Positions 24,901 to 37,189 of a DNA stretch of 64,000 nucleotides are shown one piece after another. The position numbers and the translations under genes are program-made. A model generated the notes under the pieces. It searched no databases, had not been told where the DNA came from, and saw nothing but the letters and a program-made list of their open reading frames with translations. How positions within the stretch are numbered: position 1 is the stretch's first letter; each line of letters begins with the position of its first letter. The stretch covers positions 33,709,732-33,773,731 of the forward strand of contig NC_083587.1 in the NCBI RefSeq assembly GCF_027579695.1, given 5' to 3'. This stretch comes from Neoarius graeffei. Lineage: Eukaryota > Chordata > Actinopteri > Siluriformes > Ariidae.

Positions 24901-25865
24901 TTGCTCCAGCCTTTTCAACCTTGTTTAGGGAGCTATAATGGAAAATTTGAAAGAGCTCCTTTTTGTTGATTGCTTTCCTTACGCAGGAGGTTTTCTTCTT
25001 TGCCTAATACTTTTATATTTTAAAAAATAAAATAAAGCTTCAGTATTAAACTGGGCTTTAAGTAACTGTCAATTTGCTTCCCTGCATATGAGGTCAATAA
25101 AAATACCAACGCATGTATTTTATTTAAAAAAAAAAAAGGCATTTTAATTCTTCATCGGTTTACCGACGTGTTGTGGTCAGTGACGCAAAAAGGTACAAAT
25201 TAGCGCGTGCGTCATCTCGAACCTTGTCCACACTTTTTCTTGTCACGTGCTTCCTGAATTGGCGTGTTTCTCTGTTGGGGGAAAAAAAGCCCTTTAATCG
25301 TATTATGCAACTTTTAGCACGGAAGTAAATAATATATCTGCTGTATGTAGAAGGAATCCATAAATCAGTTTTAGTCTCATTGTACGTGTAAACAAAGTAT
25401 TTAGACAAATCATATTAATTGCGCAAATTAGTCGATTAGATTAGGTATCTGGAACATATGAACCACATTCGGCTGTTTTGGGAATATCGCCATGTTTCAA
25501 CGATTTATACCGAGATGACTAATGTTAGGGTAAGGGTTATAATCTAAATTAATTAATAAAATAGCTGACCCGTCATTAGTGGGAAAATTTTTTATCCCAT
25601 GTCCATCTGTGCACGAGTCACTGTGCTGAAGTTTATTTCTTTCCCAGTTAAGTGCATCATAGCCTGCGATAATCATACTGGAGAGCAACCATTAACTGCT
25701 GGGGTTTTTTCTCCCTCTCCTGGGGAGTAGTAGTAGGTGTGTGAGGAAATGAATGTCTTGCACCCAGCTGGCTTATTAACACTAATTCTTTCTGAACCAT
25801 TTTAGGATTTACTGGGGAAGATGAAGGATGCAGCAAAGAGTGTGGAGAGAGCAACCCAGCTCTGA
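16436..25865 (+). CDS. commd3: COMM domain-containing protein 3, 8 exons, 195 aa
   Basis: COMMD3 is a subunit of the Commander/CCC complex, which works with retriever in endosomal recycling of membrane proteins and has been tied to NF-kB control. Coding exons: 16436-16571, 21456-21567, 21654-21717, 21805-21839, 22242-22302, 22396-22452, 22661-22723, 25806-25865. All junctions are GT-AG and the total is 588 bases, exactly 195 codons plus stop, the length of human COMMD3. The N-terminus reads [17 protein letters not shown]. The C-terminal COMM domain (about residues 124-195) starts with [11 protein letters not shown], holding the invariant Trp at 129, and ends [12 protein letters not shown]. 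Intron 1 (4.9 kb) is swollen by nested transposons and intron 7 by a Tc1-like element. bmi1 follows on the same strand. Confidence 0.96.
17069..17706 (-). mobile_element. 638-bp foldback element with TTAA target, carrying the 5' end of an ORF
   Basis: The arms are near-perfect inverted repeats of roughly 270-280 bases, starting AGTGCCATTCCACCATTGGA, with TTAA on both outer sides (17065-17068, 17707-17710). TTAA targets fit piggyBac- or Kolobok-type elements. Both arms carry an inward-facing ATGGCGGATAGAACGCGATT. Only the - strand reading continues across the loop: [16 protein letters not shown], then [12 protein letters not shown], then DKWKS. This basic N-terminus resembles predicted teleost transposon proteins. 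It probably arose by inverted duplication of the 5' end of a longer element. Confidence 0.8.
18171..18766 (+). mobile_element. Short TIR-bounded element with a Crypton/KIAA1958-like N-terminal fragment
   Basis: Ends are AGGGCCAAATT and AATTTGGCCCT. A start codon at 18283 opens [20 protein letters not shown], then [18 protein letters not shown]. After one frameshift near 18420, reading resumes to 18698 with [20 protein letters not shown] and [18 protein letters not shown]. This is the N-terminal core-binding-type region of KIAA1958/Crypton tyrosine recombinase proteins; the catalytic domain is absent. Crypton elements normally lack inverted repeats, so capture by another element is possible. 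Confidence 0.65.
18782..18937. mobile_element. 156-bp palindromic MITE
   Basis: Inverted ends GTAATCGTATGG and CCATACGATTAC continue inward as an imperfect palindrome (for example TGATTTCGAAGTT with AACTTCGAAATCA). No coding content. Confidence 0.7.
19536..20594 (-). mobile_element. PIF/Harbinger non-autonomous element with Myb/SANT remnant
   Basis: Inverted ends carry GCTACGTTCACACTGCA and TGCAGTGTGAACGTAGC, with TAA on both sides (19533-19535, 20595-20597), the Harbinger-type 3-base target. Removing it restores the host hAT sequence TCAAGTAAATGTAC. On the - strand, within 19733-19860, the frame reads [15 protein letters not shown] then [10 protein letters not shown], the start of the Myb/SANT DNA-binding protein of Harbinger elements. 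No nuclease ORF is present. Confidence 0.82.
19894..20287. mobile_element. hAT-like MITE inside the Harbinger element
   Basis: Ends CAGGGGCGCAGATAC and ATCTGCACCCGTG are imperfect inverted repeats. Flanks GTCATGCG and ATTATGCG agree at 6 of 8 positions. The interior is rich in GGGGGGGACA. No ORF. Confidence 0.6.
20690..20955 (+). mobile_element. LINE/SINE 3' end (GCTATACAAATAAACTTGACT tail)
   Basis: Reads GGTTCCTCTCGAGGTTTCTT, GAGTTTTTCCTTGCCACCGT and ATGCGCTATACAAATAAACT, with TTGACT repeats at the end. This is a frequent teleost retroposon tail and resembles the LINE end at 10325-10405. Confidence 0.65.
20960..21160. mobile_element. Probable MITE of the GTACC/GGGTACAATGG type
   Basis: Contains AGGGTACTGCCCCAGTGACA, then CATTGTACCCCTAAGG, with facing GGTACAG motifs on the left, as in a common fish MITE. 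Ends were not resolved. Confidence 0.4.
22917..24494 (+). mobile_element. Degenerate Tc1-like transposon, family A, in commd3 intron 7
   Basis: The left end CAGAACCCTCCACAATTCTT and the right end TAATCATGGAGGGCTTTA are inverted, with TA at both borders. The interior matches the element at 6106-7836. Transposase frames are repeatedly closed, and the DDE-region sequence CTTCCAGCAGGACAATGA is still readable as DNA. It is nonfunctional. Confidence 0.88.
24500..25790. other. Rest of commd3 intron 7, no further feature
   Basis: AT-rich intronic sequence. No exon or repeat recognised. Confidence 0.4.
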
Positions 25866-25956
25866 CACTTTACCAGTTTAGATCATTGATCTGGATTGGT
25901 ATATGCGCCATCTTCAGCTCCATACGGGATGTCTTTTGTACGTTTCAATGTTCACA

Positions 25957-25962
25957 ATAAAA
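25957..25962 (+). terminator. commd3: commd3 polyadenylation signal
   Basis: AATAAA lies 92 bases after the commd3 stop codon. A short 3' UTR is implied. Confidence 0.7.
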
Positions 25963-27159
25963 TAAGTCAAAGCCTTGTCGTGTTTGTTGTTGCCATATGT
26001 GTTCTGACGTTAATTGCATATCTATCGCAGTCTAACATTTGTTTGTGCAGCTGTTAATTGAAGCAAGCATTTTAAAACCTGGCACCAGGCTACAGTAGTA
26101 TTAGGCTTGTAATAGTTACTTTAGCAGACTTTACAGCAGGTTCAGACTTTTGATCAGGTAAAGAAAAGAAGTGCTCAAAATTCTGGACGTCCTTTTTTTT
26201 TTTTTTTAAAAGTAGTATTGAGTGCATGGGACCCTGACACACACTTTTCATTCTGTTGCATAAACGTGGGCCAGGTAAATTTCCCCCATAACAACAACAA
26301 TCAAACGACCGCCTATACATCTTAGCCAGACATATGGATGAGTAGAAGAAAAAGGCAGCTTGATACTCGTGTGGTCCTTTTTCAGTGAATTAGATGATCT
26401 AATCATCCATATCTACAAGACTAAAGGATAATTCTATAGGTAGCTTGTGTAAACGAGCTGGACGTGTACTGGAGTGTTATAATGTGTGCACAGACTTTAT
26501 CACACTGAAATCTGCACTCCTAATTCTGACACTAATGCAAGCTATAGTTATTAATATCCAGTCGCCATACCCGAGTTCTGCTTCTGGTTTCAGTCCATGT
26601 ATAGCCTACTGCAACAACTCTACACACAGATGTGCACGCTGTAATGCTCATTTCCTGCTTAATTAAATGTGGACTCTTGAGCTGTACGGAACTCTGTTTT
26701 ACCACCAAAACCAAAGGATACCAGCCTGAAACGTGCAAAAAAAAAAAAAAGCCCTGTCGAGATCTCTATTCGTGAACAAATCCAAAGAAGACAATATTAA
26801 TAATTTCCTGATATGGAAATTGACTTGCTGCTGATGGTTTGTCGCCTCGGCGGTTGTTTTTTCTTTCCCCTAGGAAACGATACTACAAATGGGTAAAATG
26901 TTTGCGTTTTTAAAATCTACTCCGACCTCCTTGCGATGCGATGCGACGTGAATTTTAAATGTCTGAGAGCTGATAAGGTGTAGTATATGCGAAACCGTTC
27001 GTCCAAGAATGCATGATGCAGATGTTGAAAACCGATACGTATATGAGAAACGCCTAGTGTTTTTTTTTTCCTTCCTCCGCTCTCGAAGTATTGCCGAAAG
27101 AATACCGAATTTCAGTTCTTATTTATCCTCTGCGAGAACGCATCGACCCGTAGAGCTAA

Positions 27160-27563
27160 TTCCCAGGCCGCCCTTAAGCAACGGAGTCACGTGACTGAGC
27201 GGGGCGGTCGAACCGCAAGCCATTTTGGGGGACGGTGTCAGTTTCCAGCGAGCCATCAGCACAGAGCTGTACAAAGACACGATTCGGGGGATCTTAAACC
27301 GACAGAAAGGGCGTCTTTCCGACAGTCGTATGAACCTGTGCGGACGGAAATCTAAGCGATCGTCATTATTTACATCAGAAAGACGGAAGGGACGTTTTTC
27401 CTGTTACTAAAATGCGCCGTAGCAACGACTCTGATTGCAATTGACAGCGTCTGCAGCTCTTTTTCAAAATGGCCGCTTGGCTCGCGCTCGCTTTCTGCTG
27501 ATCGACTCGCAACTTTTCATTGTCTAAACTCCCCTCCTGAGGATTCACCTCGCTCTCTGACAG
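27160..27563 (+). promoter_or_regulatory. bmi1: bmi1 promoter and non-coding first exon in a CpG-rich region
   Basis: CpG frequency rises sharply from about 27.0 to 28.0 kb. The palindrome GTCACGTGAC is at 27186-27195 and CAAAATGGCCGC, a YY1-type site, is at 27465-27476. A strong donor (GACAG/GTACGT) ends the non-coding exon at 27563. Spliced to the exon at 31657, this gives the usual vertebrate BMI1 layout of a 5' UTR exon and a long first intron. If transcription starts upstream of 27330, the leader has two short upstream ORFs: 27330-27410 (26 codons) and 27469-27501 (MAAWLALAFC). The exact start site is unknown. Confidence 0.75.
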
Positions 27564-28388
27564 GTACGTGTTCTCCAGGATCATTTCTTACCAATGTGTT
27601 TTCCCCACAGCGGGTGTTTTGCGTGGCTGTGCGGTGTTTTGCGGGAGCCGCGGTTTGCTGGATGCAGCCGCTGACAGACCGAAAAGGGCTCGAGCTCAGT
27701 CGCACAACCAACTCTGTGTCCACGCACGCGCTTCGGTTTTTAGTTCTTCTCCAACACATGCGCGTGTATTTCCGGGGTTATTTGTTTATGTCGTGTTAAG
27801 TGGTGTGTGCCGCGCTGCTGTAGCGTGTTCCCGGTGCTTTCTGCTTTAATTTACTGCCCGGGTTTGTCACGAAATGAAGCCGCGGGCTCGTGCTCGCAAG
27901 CGTGTCCGGTCAAATGCTGGCGCGAGCCCGTGATCTAAATGAGATTTGTCTCACTCTGTGCTCGCGCAATTCTCTAATTTTATAGATATGAGATCTCTAA
28001 CAGGTTGAGAACTCGATGAGATGAGGCCGGGCTGGGAAATGTCCTGCTCTGTCCGTCTTTTCAACTTAAATTCATATAGTCGGGTAATTGTCGGAGAAGC
28101 TGCCTGCGGGTCATAAAAAACTTGTCGTTTTATAAAGACGTGGCGGGATTAAATTGAGATATATATCCATGATCCTACAACAACACGCTGTTGCTTAGGA
28201 TACATGTTAAAATATTTTAAAAAATATATTTAAAAAATAGTTTTGATATTTTGCATCCAGGTATACTTGTCTAGCTATTAAACGGAGGTTTGGTGTAATT
28301 AAACACTGCTTACTTGGAAGTCATTTGAAGGTGTTTTTGAATACTCTTAGCTATGCATGCACATAATGCTTTTGATCTTGGCCCATGC

Positions 28389-28755
28389 ATGCATATACCC
28401 AGAGCATTTTTTTTAACATGGTGTCCCAGTGGTCAGATTTGGTCTCCTAGTCAATGCCAAACCAGCTTCACTGGGAGACCAAATTTTAGACCAAGTTATG
28501 TCTTATCATTTGGTTCAATCAGTTGCAATTAATTAACCAAGTGCCATACATTTAACAAGGAAAACTTGGCACTGCATTAACTATGTTGATATTATGCTGG
28601 CTGAAACGAGGATTCGTAATGCGGCAACTTGCATCACAGAATATGCACCATATTCTGTGATGCACCAGCCGCATGGACTCTGGGCCTGTGATTGTATTGC
28701 CCAGACCAGTTGGTCTCCTAGTGGAAAATCCTTAAAAAATGCTCTGCATATGCTT
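28389..28755. mobile_element. Probable MITE in bmi1 intron 1
   Basis: Facing ends include CAGAGCATTTTTTTTAA on the left and TTAAAAAATGCTCTGCATAT on the right, with further inverted similarity around GGTCTCCTAGT. No ORF. Exact borders are uncertain. Confidence 0.5.
28619..28671. repeat. Strong hairpin in bmi1 intron 1
   Basis: A perfect 14-base stem (GCATCACAGAATAT / ATATTCTGTGATGC) encloses a 5-base loop. It is extended by ATGCGGC / GCCGCAT outside small asymmetric bulges. Confidence 0.85.
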
Positions 28756-31446
28756 ACACTACATTTTGGGTTAAAGTGTATGTGTGTGTGTGAGATTTTT
28801 TTCATGCACACCTTGTTCTTTGGTTTAGAAGTAATTATTTTTGCCCGCGTCCCTTGATAGATTTATTCAGCCTTTATTTTGAAAAAAAAAAAAAACACGA
28901 ACACTTAAAAGGGGAAAAAAAAACAATCATCGTCGTGCAAGATATTAAAAGCGTGTGCAGTTTTTCTGGGGTCACACTTAAGGCTGTGTGTTTGGCATGC
29001 ATGATGCACTATAACTACATCCACACACGCGTCTTGCTTGTGAAAAGGGCATGTGATGAATAGTCATCTCTGTATTACTCGCTTCCTCAGCCACCACAAA
29101 TGCAGGTTTTGGCCTGTGTAGCCTAATAAGAGAGAATAATGCAAGATGTGTGGCTGCACTTGCTGTGTCAGGCACATGGGTCCGGGATGCACGGCTTGCA
29201 TCTTTTTAATTTAATCCTTTATTGACGTGTCGCTTTTTGCTCAAGAGCCATACACACACCTGTCGTGTAAAGGCCTACATTTCGAGTAATCAGTAAGCTG
29301 AGTTTTGTATTCATCATGACTGTGAAAACTGGTGCGTGTGTGTGTTTCAGTGCTGGTTTGCTTTGGCCGTACACTTTCACTGATTAGTCTGCAGGCACGT
29401 CAGGACAACCCATTTAAAAAGGGCCCCCAAGGGGGGGAAAAAAAACACACCCTGCGAAATGTAAACGGCTGTAATGCATAATCGGACTACATGCAGTATT
29501 GCTTTATAGCTACACCTCTTTGACTGACTTCTTTTTTGGTTTTGTGCGCCTGTCTTATGTTATGCGACGCAAACTTGCATGAATGAATGAAGCCAGAGAC
29601 CCTCGACACATGAGAAAATGTCTGTCATTAGCCATAAAACATTCAGTGGGTGTGGAAGCTCTGACCGCAAAGAGAGAGGATGGGAAACGTATAGCCAAAC
29701 CATAAAAAAAGGTATGTTTTCCTGATGAGTTGCATATGATGGTCCTACGGTACGTTCTGAGTATCACAGGCCTGTTTCGCCCTCCTGGACCTGGAACAGC
29801 TTCCCTGGTTGATGAAAATAAATGAGAACTGGAGCTACAAGTGCTAGTTTTCTTTGGTCTGTCTGGGTTATGCATTTTCAGCAGCGATTAACCCGGCTGT
29901 GTATTGGGTGTCATATTTCCGCAGGGCCCCCTGCTAAATGCTTACATAGGCTCTTTAGAGCATGCAGTGTGGTGATAATGGTGTAGCAGGCTAAAGCCAC
30001 AACACTGCTGCACGCGCAGCTCTAGTACCAGACTGTTATCGGTTCGATTATCACTTAAGACCAGGCGATGCACGTGCACCTGTGTGACCATTAAAGCTGG
30101 AGGCATAACCAGTGTTGTCCAAGCACAGGCCTGTTGTATGGATATGAATATCTACCAGGAATGGTTCCCAGAATCAGATGACGTCATGCCATGACCCCGG
30201 ACCCGCTGCTCACCTCTCAGGTGTGAAATCCGGCTGATGCTCTTATAAGCACGTTGATTGCTTGAACTGCATATGGTTTGATCTGGGTTGTAGAAAGCAG
30301 ATCATTCAGACTGAAATGCAGAAACGCGGTTGTAGTCGCAGAGATGAGGTCGCATTGCAGCAAAAGGTTTCAAAGGCTAATATGATCCTTTGGACTCGAC
30401 TCTCATGTCTGGTCTTGGGTGCAAATTTGGGCAGTACTTTAATTTACCCAACAGGTTGCTCTAAACCACGCACAAAGTGACGTAATAACGTCTTCATGTT
30501 GTTTCTGCAGCTTGTGCGGTGTCTCCTCTCAAGTGGATTTTTTTTTTTCCTATTTAACCACAAACTGAAACAGTTGCTCAGAGTGGTCTACATGAATGAT
30601 GATGGCTGTGCACAGAAGGAGGTAGGACTAAGCAGAGAAATGCACAGGAGCAATTATACTGCATTACTTGAATTTAAATACCAGCCAGCTTTAATTCTTG
30701 CAGTCTTGAAATGTCGCCTCCTGAGAACTTCTGCATCTCTTTTGAAATAATATAGTCACAGATTAAGGTTTGGGCACAAATCAGAGCAAAGTATTAATCT
30801 CATCAGTTTACATTCATGCAACTTTCCATTTTCAAAGCTGTTTCTTGTGAGGAAGGAAGAGATGCAAAAAAAAAACCGGTATAAAGCATCCGTCCGTGAG
30901 CCTGTTATGAGGAGGACGTGTGAATAGGATCCATGTAAATGGAGGGAGGAGGGGGGGGGGGACAAACAGTGCGTTTTGTGTATATTTTACCTTTTTAAAT
31001 AGTCGCACGTGCATGCCGTCGGGTTGGGTTGGATAGCGCGTGCGCATACGCTTTAATCCGCTCTGCTTAATTTGGTGCCACGTGGACGGGAGCGGAGTTG
31101 CTATAGAAACAAGAAGCGTCTCCGTGCGCGCGTGATGCACGCCGGTTCAGAAACGGTTTTATTTTAAAGGAAGGGGAAAAAGACCCGAAGCGGTGCGCGT
31201 GCAGTTTGACATGTCGGAGATTGCTCGCGCTTCAATATCGGATGCATTAAGCGCATGCGTGCGTTTGGCATTAAAGATAGATAGATAGATAGATAGATAG
31301 AGAAAAGCCTGAGATTTCAGTATTTTATTCCATTAACTAGAGATGAATTGGTCTGTAGAATCGGATTGATGCTTAAAACTTGCATTGCTGAATTGCCCAA
31401 GTAGAAAAACCAAAGTGATCTGATGGATATTGTTGTGAACTGTCTG

Positions 31447-31487
<41 letters not shown>

Positions 31488-31656
31488 GCAACAGTGTATG
31501 AATGGAGTGTGTGTTTTCTGAGGTGATGAATAATTTTCCTGTGCAACATAACCAAACCAACATAACCTGTGCAGCATTTTTTTTTTTTTTGGCTATAGTT
31601 CAGCCTTCCTCCTCTGCCAAGCCACAATGGTTACACACATGTTCATTTCTCTTCAG

Positions 31657-33803
<2,147 letters not shown>

Positions 33804-34475
33804 TGGGGTTAATCCTGCCTAAGCCAACTCCAGATTACCCAGCTATTTTCCATGCCAATGTCATATCATTGTAGCCATTTTATTGTCATTATTCCTATTA
33901 CACATGTAACTTTTAACATAGTGGAAGTGGCACATTTCATCCAGTTGCTGGAGAAAATTTTGGAACGACAGCCTCGTTGTGGCTCTAAGCTGTGGGATTT
34001 GCAGAACATCCAAAACAGTTCACATAATAGACTGAACCTACTTTTCTATATGTATTTTTTACTTTTTTTTTTTCTCTTTCAAAACAAATCCAGAGGTGTT
34101 GCTTGTATTTTAAGTGTGTACTTTCTTTTAAACACTTTAAGGCTTTAGTTTGCCATTCTTGGCTAGTTAGGCCTACTAAACATTCCTGCTATATTCAGCT
34201 GGCATTGACATTGTATCAAAGAAGATTATATATTCAATTCAGTTTAAACGGATTAGAGAAATTTAAGTTGTAGTCATCGTGCATATATAATTTTTACAGC
34301 AATGTAAAGTCTAAAGCACCATGGGACTATCCCCCTCAACATCAAGGTTATAACCTAGGCCTGTGTAGATAGGTTCACTTCAGTGTTCATTTGTCATTGT
34401 TTGATTGTATGAATAACTATTGTATTGTGACTGTTGCACAGTATAAAAAAAATAAACATTTTACACTTTCGTTGC
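33804..34475 (+). other. bmi1: bmi1 3' UTR with polyadenylation signal
   Basis: About 650 bases of AU-rich sequence follow the stop codon and end near AATAAA at 34451-34456. T-rich sequence follows the signal. Confidence 0.75.
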
Positions 34476-34555
34476 CTCTACTTGATTTTTACTCTGTTTA
34501 TTTCTGGTGTTTAACTAAAATTAATAGATAAAACGAAGGAAGGTTTTGAAAGGGT

Positions 34556-35033
34556 CAAAAATTTGGACACCCCTACTCATTCATAGGTTTTTTACTGTTT
34601 TTCTACATTGTAGAACAATACTGAAGGCATCAAAACTATATCAAATAACATGTATAGAATTGTTTTAAACAAAAAAGTGTTAAAACGTTATGTATTTTAG
34701 TTTCTTCAAAGTATCCAGTGTTTTACCTTGGTGACTTTTTGCATACTATTATCTTAACCAGCTTCATGAGGGAGTCACCTGGAATACTTTTCAGTTAATA
34801 GGTGTGGCTCATCAAAAGTTAATTAGTGTAATTTCTTGCCTTCTTAATGCATCTGAGATCAAATGGTTAATAATAAAACCGTAAACAGCCCTATTCCACA
34901 ACTGTAGTAATCCGTTATATCAAGAATCGCTCAACATCCATCATTACTTTCAGACATGAAGTGTCTTAATAATGATAAAAAGTGAATTGGGGTGTCTTTT
35001 TTTATTTATTTTTTATTTTGGCTGGTACTGTGT
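34556..35033 (+). mobile_element. Tc1-derived MITE (GTCAAAAGTTTGGACAC family), copy 2
   Basis: The left end is GTCAAAAATTTGGACACCCC with TACTCATTCATAGG. The body has CCAGCTTCATGAGGGAGTCA and the right end TTTGGCTGGTACTGTGTG. The transposase is deleted. It starts about 80 bases after the bmi1 polyadenylation region. Confidence 0.8.
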
Positions 35034-35043
35034 GTGTATAATT

Positions 35044-35176
35044 ACACAGGAAATTTGCCTGAGTAAAATTTATTCAAATTGAAGACATTTTTTGAGACAG
35101 GGACCAAATTGTTATCTGGTGTACAGTAAAATTTCTTCAAGTTGAGTAAATTTTACTCAGGCAAATTTCCTGTGCA
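35044..35176. mobile_element. 133-bp foldback MITE
   Basis: Arms of about 41 bases (35044-35084 and 35136-35176) carry ACACAGGAAATTTGCCTGAG and its inverse, continuing through GTAAAATTTATTCAA and TTGAGTAAATTTTAC. The loop is about 50 bases. No ORF. Confidence 0.8.
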
Positions 35177-35769
35177 AAATTAGATATGCTATTACAATAA
35201 ATAGGCTGCAGAGAGGGAGAGAGGAATTTCTCTCTCTCTCTAGTAATTAAATCATATATTCAGACCACCAATAATTATCTGTCGGGGTCAGGGTTGTCTG
35301 AAGTGTTGTGTGTTACCGTGTGTGGTGTTTTTGTTGCGGTGCCCAGGTGATGGTGTGAGGGAATGAGCCGTGTGTGTGTGATGTGCGCATGAAGAGAAGC
35401 TGTAGAAATAAACCAGTATGAAAATCCAGTTTAGGACAATTAGGAATTTCTTAAACAGCTAAGGGCATAAATTGCTGTCGGTGATCACTGGGGATTATTA
35501 TCCCCCCGGTATATAATGCGCGTGTGTGTGTGTGTGTGTGTGTGTGATGAAGCTCTCTGTCTGTCTGTAAACATTTTAATTTCCGGAGCATCAGTCAAAC
35601 ACTATTAGGTTTTTTTTTTCCACGAAACCTGACAGTTATGTTAAGTGCTTAGAGGAGTTGTGCCTTTTGACATTTTGGGATTTCTGTAATTTTTATTTTT
35701 CCGTATTTCCATGGCAACCAATTAAACATTGGAAAATTTGGAGTAGGGTTTCATGTGGGGTGGGGTAAG

Positions 35770-35800
<31 letters not shown>

Positions 35801-37120
35801 GGGTTACATAATCTCTTGATGACTCTTGCATATAGGGACTCTGCACACAATTCAAATTATAGATAAGATTATATGTACAACTTAACGCAGACTTAAACTG
35901 TAATGTGCAGCTCTCAGGCAAAATATGTCAACCTGTAACTTTTAAAGCAATTGAAATCCATTCATTTTAATAAAGTAAAAGGTTCACAAAGATATAGAGT
36001 GAGTATGTGCATAAATGATTAGGATTGAGGACCCTGAGTAACAGCTGCTATAAATATTATAGGCTAGTGTTATAGGCCAATATTCTGGTTAAGAATGAAT
36101 GAATGATGCTTACTAAGGCCATAATTTCTCCTCCAGTTTCTATTAAGGCCTATAACACCATTAATGAACGGAACACAAATAAATTATACTTCATACAGGT
36201 CTAGAGTAGCCAGACAGCAGGTGAATATTGGTATCAAGCTTTATTTCTTTCTATCAGGAACTTATTTCGATTGGTATAAACTCAGACAGTGATTTCTCCT
36301 ACACGCTCTGATGGATTTGTCGTGTTTTAGGTTTGAGTTGCCGTTTTGTTTTGTTTTTTCCCTACCAGCAAAAATATTTCCCCTCCATTTAAAATATACA
36401 CAGCTGGTCATGGGCTGTGTCCGGCTGAAGCAAAAACAGCTCAAAAACAACACCTCGTTGTTTTACCTTCTATCACAGAGCACTGTGTGTAACATTATCT
36501 GTTAAAAAAAAAGTTAAGGTTTTCAGCAGAGGCGCATTGCCAGGCAAGGATGAGGAAATAGAGTCTACAAATAAAATCGTCACGTGATGACCATGTGACC
36601 TGGTGGCTGACAGCAGGCTGGGCGGTGACGTCACAAATTATTTATAGTACCGTCATTTAATCCTGCCATATGACAGTTCCTCTGAAAATGAGTATAATTA
36701 GCCGAGATGCAAGTACTAGAGTAAAAAGTCATTTTATGTTATGAACCCAGATCTCCTCAGCTGTCACCTCGATATGTTTATAATAAGCTCAGCAAGTTGG
36801 ATTGTTTACAAAGAAATACTGCAAAAAATGCATTATTGTGATTGGCTAATCCTGTTTCTCGCAGCTGGTGGTGAATAAAACAAGCTTAAACAAAGTAAAA
36901 GGATGTTTTTATTTGATGTTTGTGGAAGTCGTCATGATGGCGTTAAAAATGTTGTCTGACATGTGAGATGTAATTTGGCTAATCATCTGTGCTATACTAA
37001 TCAGACACGAATAAACGTGTGAAAAAAATATTTTAAACCCCGAGCCTCTTTCCCCTCATGTTCTGAGTAACAACCCTGAATGATACTAAAGAGCCGAATA
37101 TGAGAAAGCTATCTGTGGGT
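35177..37120. other. Gene-poor stretch with regulatory-looking motifs
   Basis: No exon recognised. It has two short GT arrays (about 35520-35545 and 35770-35798), an RFX-type X-box match ATTTCCATGGCAAC at 35705-35718, and a cluster at 36578-36632 containing GTCACGTGAT and the CRE-like TGACGTCA. Confidence 0.4.
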
Positions 37121-37125
37121 ATGTT

Positions 37126-37126
<1 letters not shown>

Positions 37127-37187
<61 letters not shown>
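37127..37187. repeat. (AATC)n microsatellite
   Basis: About 15 AATC units. Confidence 0.95.
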
Positions 37188-37188
<1 letters not shown>

Positions 37189-37189
37189 C

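Noticed and set aside
27225-27410. 61-codon frame in the bmi1 CpG region
   Set aside because: It lacks an ATG at its start; only the inner ATG at 27330 is a real upstream ORF candidate.
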